From: Mariprofundus sp. UBA1536
Lineage (GTDB): Bacteria; Pseudomonadota; Zetaproteobacteria; Mariprofundales; Mariprofundaceae
Assembly (NCBI GenBank): GCA_002323245.1
Contig: DCPU01000009.1
Span: 1 to 62,907, forward strand
Length of the DNA: 62,907 nt
Direction of reading: 5' to 3'
Shown here in pieces: positions 17,144 through 26,033 of the stretch. The notes under the pieces are model-generated. The model was not told the DNA's origin and did not search any database. It saw only the letters and a program-made list of their open reading frames with translations. Position 1 is the first letter of the stretch. Every line of letters starts with the position of its first letter. Made by a program: the position numbers and the translations under genes.

Positions 17144-18393
17144 TTCAACGCTTTGAATTTCTTTTAGCGCGCCGTTATTTGCGTTCGCGCCGTGGTGAAC
17201 GTTTCGCCTCATTGGTGGGTTGGAGTTCAGCCATTGGTATGGCTATTGGCGTGATGACTCTTATTGTGGTGATTTCGGTGATGAATGGTGTAGCCACTGA
17301 AATCCGCGATAAAATTTTAGGCTTTTCATCCCATGTAGAAATTCAAGGTGCTGGCGATACTTTTGCCGAATGGCGTGACTGGCTGGCTGTGGTGCAATCA
17401 CTGCCCCATGTCAAAACAGCCCTTCCCTATATTTCTACGCAAACCCTAGCCAACCATGGCAGCAAATCTGCTGGCGCTATCCTCAAAGGCATTGATGTTG
17501 CACAAGATACAGTGATTGCGGCTCATATCAGTGAGGGACGCTTTCTTACTTCACCAGACTCAGCGCAAGGCAATAATTTATTTGAAGTGGTTATTGGTAA
17601 AGATTTAGCGCATAAACTCGGCGTGAAAACTGGCGATAGTCTGCGCCTACTTTCACCTTCATCGGGCATTAGCCCCATGGGTGCGTCACCACGCATGCGC
17701 GCCTTTGATGTGGTTGGCATTTTTGATTCTGGGTTCTACGAATATGATGTTGGTCTTATTCTCGCTCCTATGCAGTCTGTGCAACGTTTAAATCGTTTGG
17801 GTGATGAAGTAACTGGCATTGAGCTGCACTTGGATAATCGCGACCAAGCGCGTTTGGTTGCCAATCTGGCCAAGCAAGCCCTGCCCTACAACGCTTGGAT
17901 TACCGACTGGCAGCGCCGCCACCAATCATTTTTTGAAGCGCTAAAAATGGAACGCACAGCCATGAGTATCATCTTATTTCTTATTGTTGTTGTGGCCATG
18001 TTTAACATGGTTTCGTCATTGGTCATGGTAGTCATGGAAAAGCGCAAAGAAATCGCCATCTTAAAAACGATTGGCACTTCCCATGGATCCATCGTGCGCA
18101 TTTTCTTGCTTATGGGCATGATTTTGAGCGGACTTGGCACCATGGTTGGGGCGATGTTAGGCATCATTATATCATTAAATTTAGAAAGCTTTGTTGCTTG
18201 GCTTGAAGAAGTCAGCAAGACTACGTTTTTGTCTGGTGATGTTTATTACATTGACCATGTGCCTGCTATCATGGAGCCGGCGTCGATTGTAATGGTTGTA
18301 AGCGCCAGTTTAATCTTGGGGTTCCTAGCAACCTTATACCCTGCTTGGCGCGCGGCTCAAATTCCGCCTGCTGAAGCGCTGCGTTATGAATAA
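17140..18393 (+). CDS. lolC: Lipoprotein-releasing ABC transporter permease LolC/E family
   Basis: 417 residues with a TTG start that overlaps the NhaD stop. The N-terminus FEFLLARRYLRSRRGERFAS is typical of LolC/LolE, followed by one membrane helix, a large periplasmic domain (about residues 45-265) and three C-terminal helices. The last residues PAWRAAQIPPAEALRYE are family-typical. With LolD it extracts lipoproteins from the inner membrane for LolA. Only one permease gene is present, so it may work as a homodimer (LolF-like). The lolD gene follows after an intervening TPR/cNMP gene. Confidence 0.9.
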   Translation: MIQRFEFLLARRYLRSRRGERFASLVGWSSAIGMAIGVMTLIVVISVMNGVATEIRDKILGFSSHVEIQGAGDTFAEWRDWLAVVQSLPHVKTALPYISTQTLANHGSKSAGAILKGIDVAQDTVIAAHISEGRFLTSPDSAQGNNLFEVVIGKDLAHKLGVKTGDSLRLLSPSSGISPMGASPRMRAFDVVGIFDSGFYEYDVGLILAPMQSVQRLNRLGDEVTGIELHLDNRDQARLVANLAKQALPYNAWITDWQRRHQSFFEALKMERTAMSIILFLIVVVAMFNMVSSLVMVVMEKRKEIAILKTIGTSHGSIVRIFLLMGMILSGLGTMVGAMLGIIISLNLESFVAWLEEVSKTTFLSGDVYYIDHVPAIMEPASIVMVVSASLILGFLATLYPAWRAAQIPPAEALRYE

Positions 18394-18405
18394 ATTGGAG
18401 GATGG

Positions 18406-19620
18406 ATGTCAGTGGAAGCATTGAAGAATAAAGCTAAAAAAGCACTTCTAGACGGCAAATATGCCGCCGCTTTGCCGCTATTCTTGGAAATCCATAACCG
18501 TGACAAAACCGACCTTCGTATTTTTACTAAAGTTGCAGAAATGAAAGAAAAAACAGGTGATGTCAAAGGTGCCGTCGCTGCCTACACTGAAATTGCCAAA
18601 GCGTATGCCAACGATGGATTTGTGGTGCAAGCCATCGCCATCAACAAACTCATTTTACGCTTAGACCCTGAACAAACTGAAATTCAAAAACGATTACGTG
18701 ATTTATCGACCGAACGTGGTGATGATTGGGCAATCAGCACCATTGCCCCACAGTTTACCGACACTGGCAACCCCGCTGAACCTCTTGATAAGGCCAAGCT
18801 CGCTTTTGAGCGCACGCCACTGTTATCAGGCCTGGCCGGCAAAGAATTGGATGATTTTATTGATTCTTTGGTACTTAAAGAATTTAAAGAAGGCGAAAGC
18901 ATTTATGCCAATGGTACACCTGGCGATGAACTATATCTGATTGGCATGGGCGCTGTGCGCTTAGAAGCACAAAGCGTGCGTGGTAAAAACCAAGTCTTTT
19001 CTCATTTGGGTGAAGGCGACTTTTTTGGCGAACTTGCTTTTATGAGTGGTACAGAACACGTGGACTCTGCCATTGCCGATTCAGACGTGAGCTTACTCAT
19101 TATTACCCGCGATATTTTTGATCACTGGGTACAAACTTACCCTGCCATCAACGACACTGTTGAAGATTTTTATCGCCGCCGTGTATTGGCGCGTATTTTG
19201 GCTATCACACCTGTATTTGAAGGTATCTCACAAGAAGCTCGTGTACCCTTAGCCCAACAATTTACGCTCGCCTTCTTTCAAGATGGTGACACCATCATTC
19301 GTGAAGGTGAGATTGAAAACTCATTTTTCTTAATTCGTTCTGGGCATGTCATTGTTAGCACCAAAAACAAAAATGATGCGGCCAACGATGTTGTGTTGGG
19401 TGAACTTGGTGAAGGTTCATTTTTTGGTGAAGTTTCCATGCTGACCAACAAACCACGCACAGCAACTGTAACTGCTAAAGGTAAAGTAGAACTGTTAGCA
19501 CTTTCACGTGATAAATTTAATGAAATCGCCAAATCACACCCTTCAGTGCAAAAGGTTGTTGAAGCGTACGTTAAACAACGCGTGATGAATACTATTCAAA
19601 CACTCAAAGCCAACAGCTAG
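18406..19620 (+). CDS. TPR protein with two cyclic-nucleotide-binding domains
   Basis: 404 residues, no signal peptide. Residues 1-105 are TPR-like helices (AAALPLFLEIHNRDK, AVAAYTEIAKAY). Two cNMP-binding folds follow, at about 140-260 and 272-390. The second has the phosphate cassette GEVSMLTNKPRTA with the binding Arg351; the first reads GELAFMSGTEHVDSA with Asp220 in place of Arg, so it probably does not bind cyclic nucleotide in the usual way. There is no DNA-binding or catalytic domain. It lies 12 bases after lolC and 6 bases before lolD, so it is translated with the lipoprotein exporter. Confidence 0.85.
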   Translation: MSVEALKNKAKKALLDGKYAAALPLFLEIHNRDKTDLRIFTKVAEMKEKTGDVKGAVAAYTEIAKAYANDGFVVQAIAINKLILRLDPEQTEIQKRLRDLSTERGDDWAISTIAPQFTDTGNPAEPLDKAKLAFERTPLLSGLAGKELDDFIDSLVLKEFKEGESIYANGTPGDELYLIGMGAVRLEAQSVRGKNQVFSHLGEGDFFGELAFMSGTEHVDSAIADSDVSLLIITRDIFDHWVQTYPAINDTVEDFYRRRVLARILAITPVFEGISQEARVPLAQQFTLAFFQDGDTIIREGEIENSFFLIRSGHVIVSTKNKNDAANDVVLGELGEGSFFGEVSMLTNKPRTATVTAKGKVELLALSRDKFNEIAKSHPSVQKVVEAYVKQRVMNTIQTLKANS

Positions 19621-19626
19621 AACCAC

Positions 19627-20295
19627 GTGCTTTCCGTCAAAAATCTTAGCAAGTCTTTTCCTTCACCACATGGGGACATTTCCGTGCTCGACGATATCTC
19701 CTTGGATATAGACCAAGGTAGTTTTGTCGCTGTTGTCGGCGAATCGGGCTCAGGTAAAAGTACCCTACTGCAAATCCTTGGCACACTTGATGTTCCCGAC
19801 TCAGGGGAAATTTTTATGGGCGATACAGACATCACCAAACTCAGCCCAAACAAACTTGCAACCTTGCGGAATAAACATATTGGCTTTGTCTATCAATCCC
19901 ACCACCTTATCCCAGAGTTGACAGCAGTTGAAAATGTGATGTTACCCCAGCTCATTCAAGGCATCAGTGACAGTAAAGCTCGGGCAGCAGCAACTGAGTT
20001 ACTGGCAAGCCTTGGTCTTGATCACCGCCTGGAGCATATCCCTGCACATTTGTCAGGCGGAGAGGCACAACGTGTTGCCGTAGCACGCGCCATCATCAAC
20101 AAACCACGATTGGTTTTGGCAGATGAACCCACTGGTAATCTGGATGAGGAAACAGCTCAGACGGTGTTCACAATGATGTTTAACCTTTGCAAACAACACA
20201 ATGTAGCGGTGGTCATGGTGACCCATAGCAAAGCGCTGGCTAGTATTTGTGACAAAGAATATGGATTGATTCATCGTAAACTTGTATTGGTCTAA
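19627..20295 (+). CDS. lolD: Lipoprotein-releasing ABC transporter ATPase LolD
   Basis: 222 residues, GTG start. Walker A GESGSGKST near residue 39, signature LSGGEAQRVAVARA near 140 and Walker B LVLADEPTGNLD near 160 are intact. It powers lipoprotein release by LolC. The short length and the ESGSGKSTLLQILGTLD wording match LolD/MacB-type ATPases. It is separated from lolC by the TPR/cNMP gene. Confidence 0.92.
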   Translation: MLSVKNLSKSFPSPHGDISVLDDISLDIDQGSFVAVVGESGSGKSTLLQILGTLDVPDSGEIFMGDTDITKLSPNKLATLRNKHIGFVYQSHHLIPELTAVENVMLPQLIQGISDSKARAAATELLASLGLDHRLEHIPAHLSGGEAQRVAVARAIINKPRLVLADEPTGNLDEETAQTVFTMMFNLCKQHNVAVVMVTHSKALASICDKEYGLIHRKLVLV

Positions 20296-20400
20296 CGGCA
20301 AAAAGGTTTGACAAAACAACGGCTTTAAGTACTGTCCCTAATACTGTTTCTAGTTTAGGCGACCTAAAAACAAATTTTTTTCAGTTCTTCTGAGGGAATT

Positions 20401-20679
20401 ATGACAAAATCTGAGATTGCATCTATTATTTGTGACCGTGTTGGTCTATCGAAAAAAGAATCTGCTGAAATCGTTGAAATTGTGCTTGAGGAAATCAAAA
20501 ACGTGCTGGCAAGTGGTACGGACGTTAAAATTTCTGGCTTTGGCCATTTTATGGTTCGCAGCAAAAATTCTCGACGTGGTCGCAATCCAAAAACAGGTGA
20601 AGGTATCACTATTGAGCCACGTAAAGTTGTTACCTTCCGCGCCAGCCAATTGGTGAAAGATCAACTCCAAAAAGATTAA
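20401..20679 (+). CDS. ihfA: Integration host factor subunit alpha
   Basis: 92 residues, a DNA-bending HU/IHF family protein. The conserved arm RRGRNPKTGEGITI inserts into the minor groove and FGHFMVRSK precedes it. The alpha-subunit call rests on its position directly before the merR-family gene and tRNA-Pro, an arrangement common in Proteobacteria, and on the KNVLASGTDVKISGFG segment. Here lolD, not pheT, lies upstream. Confidence 0.88.
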   Translation: MTKSEIASIICDRVGLSKKESAEIVEIVLEEIKNVLASGTDVKISGFGHFMVRSKNSRRGRNPKTGEGITIEPRKVVTFRASQLVKDQLQKD

Positions 20680-20695
20680 AGATGCCTCGTAACCC

Positions 20696-21091
20696 ATGAG
20701 TACTGCCAGCACCAATCAGCTCAATATCCTGCGTAATGCTGGCGTTGAAATACCGACACTACCCGACAAATTGTTCTTCTCGATACGCGAAGTCAGTGAC
20801 TTATGCGAAATCGAGCCGCATGTGCTGCGCTATTGGGAAACCGAATTCAAGCAACTTAAACCTGTGAAAAAAAGCGGCAACCGCCGTTTCTATCGCCATA
20901 GAGATGTTTATATCGCACTACAAATCAAACACCTGCTTTATGGCTTAAACTTCACCATTCGTGGTGCTAAAAAACGCCTCTCTGGGGGCGATATTACGGA
21001 TATCGTGGATACCCAGCATATGAATGAAACCATCAGCTTAAACAGCATCAAGCTGGAATTGGAAAGCATCAAAAAAATCTTAGACTTTTAG
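20696..21091 (+). CDS. MerR-family transcriptional regulator
   Basis: 131 residues. The winged-helix DNA-binding part is FSIREVSDLCEIEPHVLRYWETEF...RRFYRHRDV (about residues 28-75). It lacks metal-binding cysteines in a C-terminal loop, so it is not a classical metal sensor. This type regularly sits between ihfA and tRNA-Pro; its targets are unknown. It starts 16 bases after ihfA. Confidence 0.88.
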   Translation: MSTASTNQLNILRNAGVEIPTLPDKLFFSIREVSDLCEIEPHVLRYWETEFKQLKPVKKSGNRRFYRHRDVYIALQIKHLLYGLNFTIRGAKKRLSGGDITDIVDTQHMNETISLNSIKLELESIKKILDF

Positions 21092-21148
21092 TCGAAAACA
21101 ATACACTCTTCCTCACCCTCAAAAAGAGTAACAATCAAAGCAACCAAT

Positions 21149-21225
21149 CGGGGCGTAGCGCAGCCTGGTAGCGCACCACGCTGGGGGTGTGGTGGTCGCA
21201 GGTTCAAATCCTGCCGTCCCGACCA
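21149..21225 (+). tRNA. tRNA-Pro (anticodon GGG)
   Basis: A complete 77-base cloverleaf. The acceptor stem pairs CGGGGCG with CGTCCCG (one G-T), the D arm is GCGC/GCGC, the anticodon stem CCACG/TGTGG encloses CTGGGGG with anticodon GGG, and the T arm is GCAGG-TTCAAAT-CCTGC. The discriminator A and CCA end are encoded. No integrase or direct repeat of the 3' end is seen next to it. Confidence 0.97.
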
Positions 21226-21253
21226 TTTTTTAATAAACGTAAACGAATAACTC

Positions 21254-22417
21254 TTAATGCATACCTTGCATAGTAATCAGCGCGGCAAGGCCACCCTCTT
21301 CGCGATTGCTTAGTTCCAACTTCCCGCCATGACGTTCCAGAATCTCTTTTACAATCGCTAGACCAAGACCATGCCCCTTTTGCATGGCATTGCGCCCTCT
21401 AGCATCATCAATACGATAAAAGCGCTCTACAACCCTGTTGAGATGCTTATCAGCAATACCTGGACCTTCATCTTCGATGAGTATTTTAATATCGCCGTTC
21501 ACGCTAACAATACTACAATAAATGCTGGCATTGGCAGGACCATATTTGATGGCGTTTTCAGCAAGATTCATCAACACTCGATAACAATCTTCTTCATCCA
21601 TATTGACGATATAGCTTTCAAGCTCAATGGCCATGGCTAAACTGATATTTTTTTGCTGCATTTGAAATTCTAGCGAGGTCCAAATGTTTTTGAGAACCAA
21701 CATCACATCTGATTCACCATCTGTGCGTTTATTCTGAAAATCGAGTTGTTCAAGGGTGAGCATATTATTCATTAACTGGCTCAGATATTTTGCTTCTTTG
21801 GCGATCACAGCAGCAGCTTCCTGACGAAGCTCAGCATCATCCATAAAGGTTTCTATGCTACGCGCATAACCCAGCAGTGATGTCAGTGGTGTTTTTAAAT
21901 CATGCATCAGATTGGCAAGCAGCGATTTTTGTTGTTTTTGCAGGCGCACATAAGCTGTGACATCTAGGCATAACATCACTACTTCATCTTCGCCAAGGGC
22001 AGCTAAGCGAGGCAAAAAGATGCGGTCTTTGAAGTGCATCTCGGGCAACTCATGCTGGCTTGGTAGTTGACGTAGCCCTTGATGAAAATGAAACAGCCAA
22101 TCGTGGTCTCGGAAAAACAACAGCATCGATTGCGGCAAGTCAGGAAACTTATCAAACTCAAAGAGTTTGAAGGCAGCTTTATTACCACCAAGCACGCTGC
22201 CGTGTTTGTCCAAGCGCACAATAACTTCAGAAAACATGGATAATAAATGATCAATCCGCTGACCGCGAATATCCAAATTCAACTGCAATGCCAAAAGTTC
22301 TTCTTTGACTTTTTGATGCGCACTTCTTTCATCCGCCAGCTCTGTTTCCGAAGCTTGCGCGCGAAAAAGAAGGACAATAATGAGAATAAAAAACAGAAAA
22401 AGTAAAGTTATGGTCAT
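21254..22417 (-). CDS. phoR: Phosphate regulon sensor histidine kinase PhoR
   Basis: 387 residues. One N-terminal membrane helix (residues 3-19), a short coiled region, a PAS domain (55-155), then the HisKA box with His172 in LMHDLKTPLTSLLGY, and an ATPase domain with NLAENAIKYG, DEGPGIAD and GHGLGLAI. The single helix without a periplasmic sensor is typical of PhoR, which reads phosphate through PstSCAB-PhoU. Its ATG overlaps the phoB stop (ATGA), so translation is coupled. It is the last gene of the cNMP-phoB-phoR operon. Confidence 0.92.
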   Translation of the reverse strand: MTITLLFLFFILIIVLLFRAQASETELADERSAHQKVKEELLALQLNLDIRGQRIDHLLSMFSEVIVRLDKHGSVLGGNKAAFKLFEFDKFPDLPQSMLLFFRDHDWLFHFHQGLRQLPSQHELPEMHFKDRIFLPRLAALGEDEVVMLCLDVTAYVRLQKQQKSLLANLMHDLKTPLTSLLGYARSIETFMDDAELRQEAAAVIAKEAKYLSQLMNNMLTLEQLDFQNKRTDGESDVMLVLKNIWTSLEFQMQQKNISLAMAIELESYIVNMDEEDCYRVLMNLAENAIKYGPANASIYCSIVSVNGDIKILIEDEGPGIADKHLNRVVERFYRIDDARGRNAMQKGHGLGLAIVKEILERHGGKLELSNREEGGLAALITMQGMH

Positions 22418-23109
22418 GCCTTTTCTCGATACCGGTAACCAAGGCCACGCACAGTCTGTATATTCTCATGCTGGCCATACGCAGCAAGTTCTTTACGCAG
22501 GCGCTTTACCGTAACATCCACAGTACGCTCATCTACAAAAGTATCCACGCCCCAAACTTTATCCAACAACGCTTCTCGTGAGAATACAAAACCTGGTTTA
22601 GACATCATCGTTTGCAGCAATTTAAACTCTAATAAGCGCAACGAAACGGGTTGACCATCTATCATTGCATCCATGGTTTCAGGATTTAATTGAATGGCTT
22701 TGCTATCGAAAGTTTCAGTTTTCAAGCTTCTGGAACGACGAAGTAACGCCCCTACCCTTGCCACCAGTTCATCAGGTTCAAATGGTTTACCCAGATAATC
22801 ATCAGCACCCTCATTTAAACCACGCACACGCTCACCAGCCATGGTTAAGGCAGTAACCATCAATACAGGCAAAGTTTCAATGCCTTCTTTGCCACGAATC
22901 CAGCGCAACACATCCAGCCCTCTGCGCCCGGGCAACATGCGATCAAGCACCACCAAATCGTAGGGGTTTTCAGCCATTAAAGCCTGGGCATCCAAACCAT
23001 CACCACAGACTGTGATTTGATACCCTTCTCGTTGCAGATGAATTTCAATCAATCTAGCGATTGCCACATCATCTTCGACCAGAAGTATATGTTTAGCCTT
23101 TGCGTCCAT
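22414..23109 (-). CDS. phoB: Phosphate regulon response regulator PhoB
   Basis: 231 residues. A receiver domain with acidic pocket Glu12-Asp13-Asp14 and phospho-acceptor Asp56 (VVLDRMLPG) precedes an OmpR-type winged helix (about 130-230) ending RGLGYRYREKA. It binds Pho boxes; three matches lie within 3 kb, including one at its own operon promoter, so autoregulation is likely. It starts one base after the stop of the cNMP-fold gene. Confidence 0.93.
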   Translation of the reverse strand: MDAKAKHILLVEDDVAIARLIEIHLQREGYQITVCGDGLDAQALMAENPYDLVVLDRMLPGRRGLDVLRWIRGKEGIETLPVLMVTALTMAGERVRGLNEGADDYLGKPFEPDELVARVGALLRRSRSLKTETFDSKAIQLNPETMDAMIDGQPVSLRLLEFKLLQTMMSKPGFVFSREALLDKVWGVDTFVDERTVDVTVKRLRKELAAYGQHENIQTVRGLGYRYREKA

Positions 23110-23634
23110 TCACACTTTTCCTCCGAAAGCAAAGTTATGCATATGCGCATATTCCACTTCAAACTTCAATGCCTTTTCGCTTAACAAGCGAAACATAAAA
23201 CGCATCAATTGGTTGCCCAAGACAGGCTCTTCAATACAAATCAAATCAAAGTATGCACGATCCAGTGTGAGCACTGTAGCGGCTGTTTCTACTTTTGCAG
23301 TGACGGAGTGTTTGCGATCTTCATCCAAAAATGAAAACAAACCAAACACATCACCTTTACGTAAACTATTATATTTATAACCACTTTCATTTTTAACATT
23401 AATTTTACCATCGAGCACCAAGTACATTTGGCTCACTGAATATGTGCCTGCTTCGTAAATCACTTCATCATCGGCAAATGTTTTTTTGGTCATGCAGCTA
23501 AAAATCATCATGGCGGCTTTCGGATCCATTTCACTCACCAGTGGCAATTCATTGAATGTTTGAAACTCATTGCTGCTTTCTATCATGGATGTGTAAACCA
23601 CTTCGTCCATCACTTGCTTTGCTGTGTTCATCAT
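23110..23634 (-). CDS. Cyclic-nucleotide-binding-fold protein, first gene of the phoBR operon
   Basis: 174 residues covering one cNMP-binding beta roll (about 40-150) without an HTH or other output domain. The position of the phosphate cassette reads FGLFSFLDEDRKHSVTA: the conserved Glu is Leu and the R-S/T-A element is altered, so ordinary cAMP binding is doubtful. It begins with tandem ATGs after a purine-rich stretch and abuts phoB directly. A Pho box with a good -10 lies upstream, so it should be induced with phoB and phoR. Role unknown; a modulator of phosphate signalling is a guess. Confidence 0.75.
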   Translation of the reverse strand: MMNTAKQVMDEVVYTSMIESSNEFQTFNELPLVSEMDPKAAMMIFSCMTKKTFADDEVIYEAGTYSVSQMYLVLDGKINVKNESGYKYNSLRKGDVFGLFSFLDEDRKHSVTAKVETAATVLTLDRAYFDLICIEEPVLGNQLMRFMFRLLSEKALKFEVEYAHMHNFAFGGKV

Positions 23635-23689
23635 AGTCTCTTCTCTTTTCTACTCTTATTATTTCTTCTTTTTTTATAAAGTTAGGAAG

Positions 23690-23723
23690 ACTATATATAG
23701 ATACTATGACACGGATATGACAT
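23690..23723 (-). promoter_or_regulatory. Pho box and -10 for the cNMP-phoB-phoR operon
   Basis: Reading on the minus strand, ATGTCATATCCGTGTCAT (23723-23706) matches two TGTCA repeats with the usual 11-base period. Ten bases further is a perfect-looking TATAGT (23695-23690), the spacing found at PhoB-activated promoters where the Pho box replaces the -35. The first start codon is 23634. Confidence 0.85.
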
Positions 23724-23760
23724 TACTAAAGCTATGGTTAAATACTTAAAAATATCACCG

Positions 23761-23793
23761 ATGTCATAAACGTGTCACAAATATTTGCATACT
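23761..23793 (+). promoter_or_regulatory. Pho box and -10 for the first OprP-like porin
   Basis: ATGTCATAAACGTGTCAC at 23761-23778 is a Pho box, and CATACT at 23788-23793 is a weak -10 placed about 10 bases behind it. The porin ATG follows at 23846. It faces away from the phoB-side Pho box, making a 211-base divergent regulatory region. Confidence 0.82.
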
Positions 23794-23845
23794 TCGCCGC
23801 AAGATTCATTTCAAAATCTAAAAAACTACCTAGAGGTATTTAACA

Positions 23846-24865
23846 ATGAAAAAACAAGTCACTCTATCTGCAATTGCTTTGGCAACTGCATTTACCGCAA
23901 CTTCAGCATTCGCTGGTATGACTGTAGCTGAGAAAGATGATGGGAAATTGGAATTGAGCGGCAAAGCTTTTTTGGGTTTCCAATCAGTAGATAAATCAGG
24001 AACTAAAACTTTGGGCGGCAACGTAGATCGTTTTTACTTCCAGGCAAAATACAAAAAAGATGATTGGTATGCGCGCATCACTACTGATGTAAATAACGAA
24101 CAATCACAAAAAGACTCAAATGGCGATACTAAAAACTTAAAACGCAATATGAACGTATTCCTGAAATACGCATACATTGAGCGTTCATTCTCAGACGCTG
24201 CACAACTTCGCTTGGGTTTGTCACACACACCTTGGATTGATTATGAGCAAGGGCTTTGGGGTCATCGTTTTGTATCTAAAGTAACTTCTGACCACTTTGG
24301 TTTTGATTCTTCTGCTGACTACGGTGTTGGCTTGAAAGGTAAATTGGCTGATAAAATGGTAGAATACTGGGTAACAGCTACCAATGGTGGTGGTTATGGT
24401 GAACCAAACCAAACTGGCGCACTTGATATCAACAGCCGTGTAACTATCAAGCCCATCGATGGTTTGGATGTTTCATTGCAATACCGTACTGGCTATAAAG
24501 GTAAGAAAACGACCAGCACAGTCAACATTGCGGATAAAGATACTATGACGCAATTGATGGCTTCATATAAAGTAGACGGCTACCGTATTGGCGCAAACAC
24601 CATTTCAGTGAAAAACCTTAAAACTGCAGCAGGCGATGACCGTACAGCTACAGCAATCTGGGGCACTGCGAAATTCAATAAAGAATTCGGTGCTTTCGCT
24701 AAAGTTGAATCAATGGACAACAATGGTACAAAAACTGACCATCAGGTTATCGGTGTTGACTACTTCATGGACAAAGGCTTGACCATGAGTTTTGCTTACG
24801 ACAACGAAAAAACCGGCTCAGCAAAAACAACTAAAATGGGTGTATACTCTTTAGTTAAATTCTAA
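23846..24865 (+). CDS. OprP/OprO-like phosphate-type porin (copy 1)
   Basis: 339 residues with a signal peptide (MKKQVTLSAIALATAFTATS, cleavage after AFA). The rest is amphipathic beta strands ending in a C-terminal Phe (SLVKF), the outer-membrane assembly signal. HTPWIDYEQGLWGHRF and NGGGYGEPN are typical of the OprP family. A Pho box upstream and the pst genes downstream support uptake of phosphate across the outer membrane. Lysine-rich loops such as TGYKGKK could line the pore. A terminator follows. Confidence 0.85.
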   Translation: MKKQVTLSAIALATAFTATSAFAGMTVAEKDDGKLELSGKAFLGFQSVDKSGTKTLGGNVDRFYFQAKYKKDDWYARITTDVNNEQSQKDSNGDTKNLKRNMNVFLKYAYIERSFSDAAQLRLGLSHTPWIDYEQGLWGHRFVSKVTSDHFGFDSSADYGVGLKGKLADKMVEYWVTATNGGGYGEPNQTGALDINSRVTIKPIDGLDVSLQYRTGYKGKKTTSTVNIADKDTMTQLMASYKVDGYRIGANTISVKNLKTAAGDDRTATAIWGTAKFNKEFGAFAKVESMDNNGTKTDHQVIGVDYFMDKGLTMSFAYDNEKTGSAKTTKMGVYSLVKF

Positions 24866-24898
24866 GTTAAGCTTCCTCACAGGCTTTCTTTCATTATA

Positions 24899-24933
24899 AA
24901 CCGTCGATCCCTCAGGGTCGGCGGTTTTTTTTT
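24899..24933 (+). terminator. Rho-independent terminator after porin 1
   Basis: AACCGTCGATCCC pairs with GGGTCGGCGGTT around a TCA loop, followed by nine T residues. It ends the first porin transcript and separates it from the second porin. Confidence 0.85.
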
Positions 24934-25014
24934 ACCCACATATTCTTTCTAAAAACTACCCATCCCCACTTTCCCATGACAAACTGCACCAAATTTTTAT
25001 GGATGGGAGAGTTC

Positions 25015-26007
25015 ATGATGAAACAAAACATCAATCTGACAGCAATAGCATTGCTGGCCGCAATTGGCACCAACACTGCGCATGCCGAAGATATAAACTT
25101 CAGCGGCAAGATATTTTTTGATTACAGTGCCAAAGAAAACAATGGTGTGAAGTCAACCGGTGGTGATATCACCCGCACCTATCTGACTGCTGCTAAGAAG
25201 CTTGATGATACCTGGTCGGCAAAAGTCACTTTCGACTCAGCACTGAACAAAACAGCTACAGGCAAAAAGAATGAGGTATTTTTAAAAATAGCCCAACTTA
25301 CGGGTAAGTTTTCAGATCAAGCGAATATCAAATTGGGCATGATTGGCACGCCATGGATTGGTTACGCTGATGGCTTGAATGGTCACCGTTACATAGCAAA
25401 AAGTTATGTCGATAGCCACGGCCTGGATGCTTCTGCTGATGCTGGTATTGGTGCATTTGGTAAGGTCATGGATGGCCTGGTCAGCTATGATGTGGTGATG
25501 GTGAATGGCGGCGGTTATGGCAATACAACAGCTACAGATGCTACAGACATCAATGCTCGCATTGGCATGAATATTGAGAAAAACATCACTCTGGACGTGG
25601 GTTTGCGCAACGGCTATAAAGGTAGCAAGGGCGGCGCTTCTGAAACCAAATCAACCCTATTCCAAGTGTTGGCAACCTACAGCAACGAAGTGAGTAACTT
25701 AAACTACCGTGCTGGCCTAAACCTCATTAGCAGCAAGAAATCACCAACCGGTGGTGCAAGCACAACAGATTCTGCACAAGAAATGTGGATTGCCGCGCGC
25801 CAGGGAAAATTGGGTGGTTTTGTACGTATTGAAAACACTTCATTTGATGCTGCACCAAAATCTGAAACACGCTTGCTTTTATCAGCAGATTACTTTGCAA
25901 CCAAAGATGTAACATTGTCATTGGTATCAGACACAATCTCTAACGTAGCTGGTGCAGTTGGCGCGAAAAAGACTTCTATAGGCATGTATTCACAATTTAA
26001 ATTCTAA
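25015..26007 (+). CDS. OprP-like porin (copy 2)
   Basis: 330 residues, paralogous to the preceding porin: GTPWIGYADGLNGHRY and NGGGYGNTTATDATDINARI align with copy 1, and the end SQFKF is again a beta-barrel C-terminus. A signal peptide (INLTAIALLAAIGTNTAHA) is clear. I chose the tandem ATG at 25015 behind GGGAGA; the frame is open to 24976. No Pho box is visible in the 149 bases between the two porins, so expression depends on read-through or another promoter. Its anion preference may differ from copy 1. Confidence 0.83.
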   Translation: MMKQNINLTAIALLAAIGTNTAHAEDINFSGKIFFDYSAKENNGVKSTGGDITRTYLTAAKKLDDTWSAKVTFDSALNKTATGKKNEVFLKIAQLTGKFSDQANIKLGMIGTPWIGYADGLNGHRYIAKSYVDSHGLDASADAGIGAFGKVMDGLVSYDVVMVNGGGYGNTTATDATDINARIGMNIEKNITLDVGLRNGYKGSKGGASETKSTLFQVLATYSNEVSNLNYRAGLNLISSKKSPTGGASTTDSAQEMWIAARQGKLGGFVRIENTSFDAAPKSETRLLLSADYFATKDVTLSLVSDTISNVAGAVGAKKTSIGMYSQFKF

Positions 26008-26033
26008 GTTGTTGAGCCTTTGAATTTATTCTT

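Noticed and set aside
20354..20368. TTTAGG/CCTAAA dyad before ihfA as a terminator of lolD
   Set aside because: The stem is only 6 bp and the T run starts eight bases after it; evidence is too weak.
21149..21225. tRNA-Pro as an integration site of a genomic island
   Set aside because: No integrase gene and no repeat of the tRNA 3' end is seen; flanking genes are ordinary.
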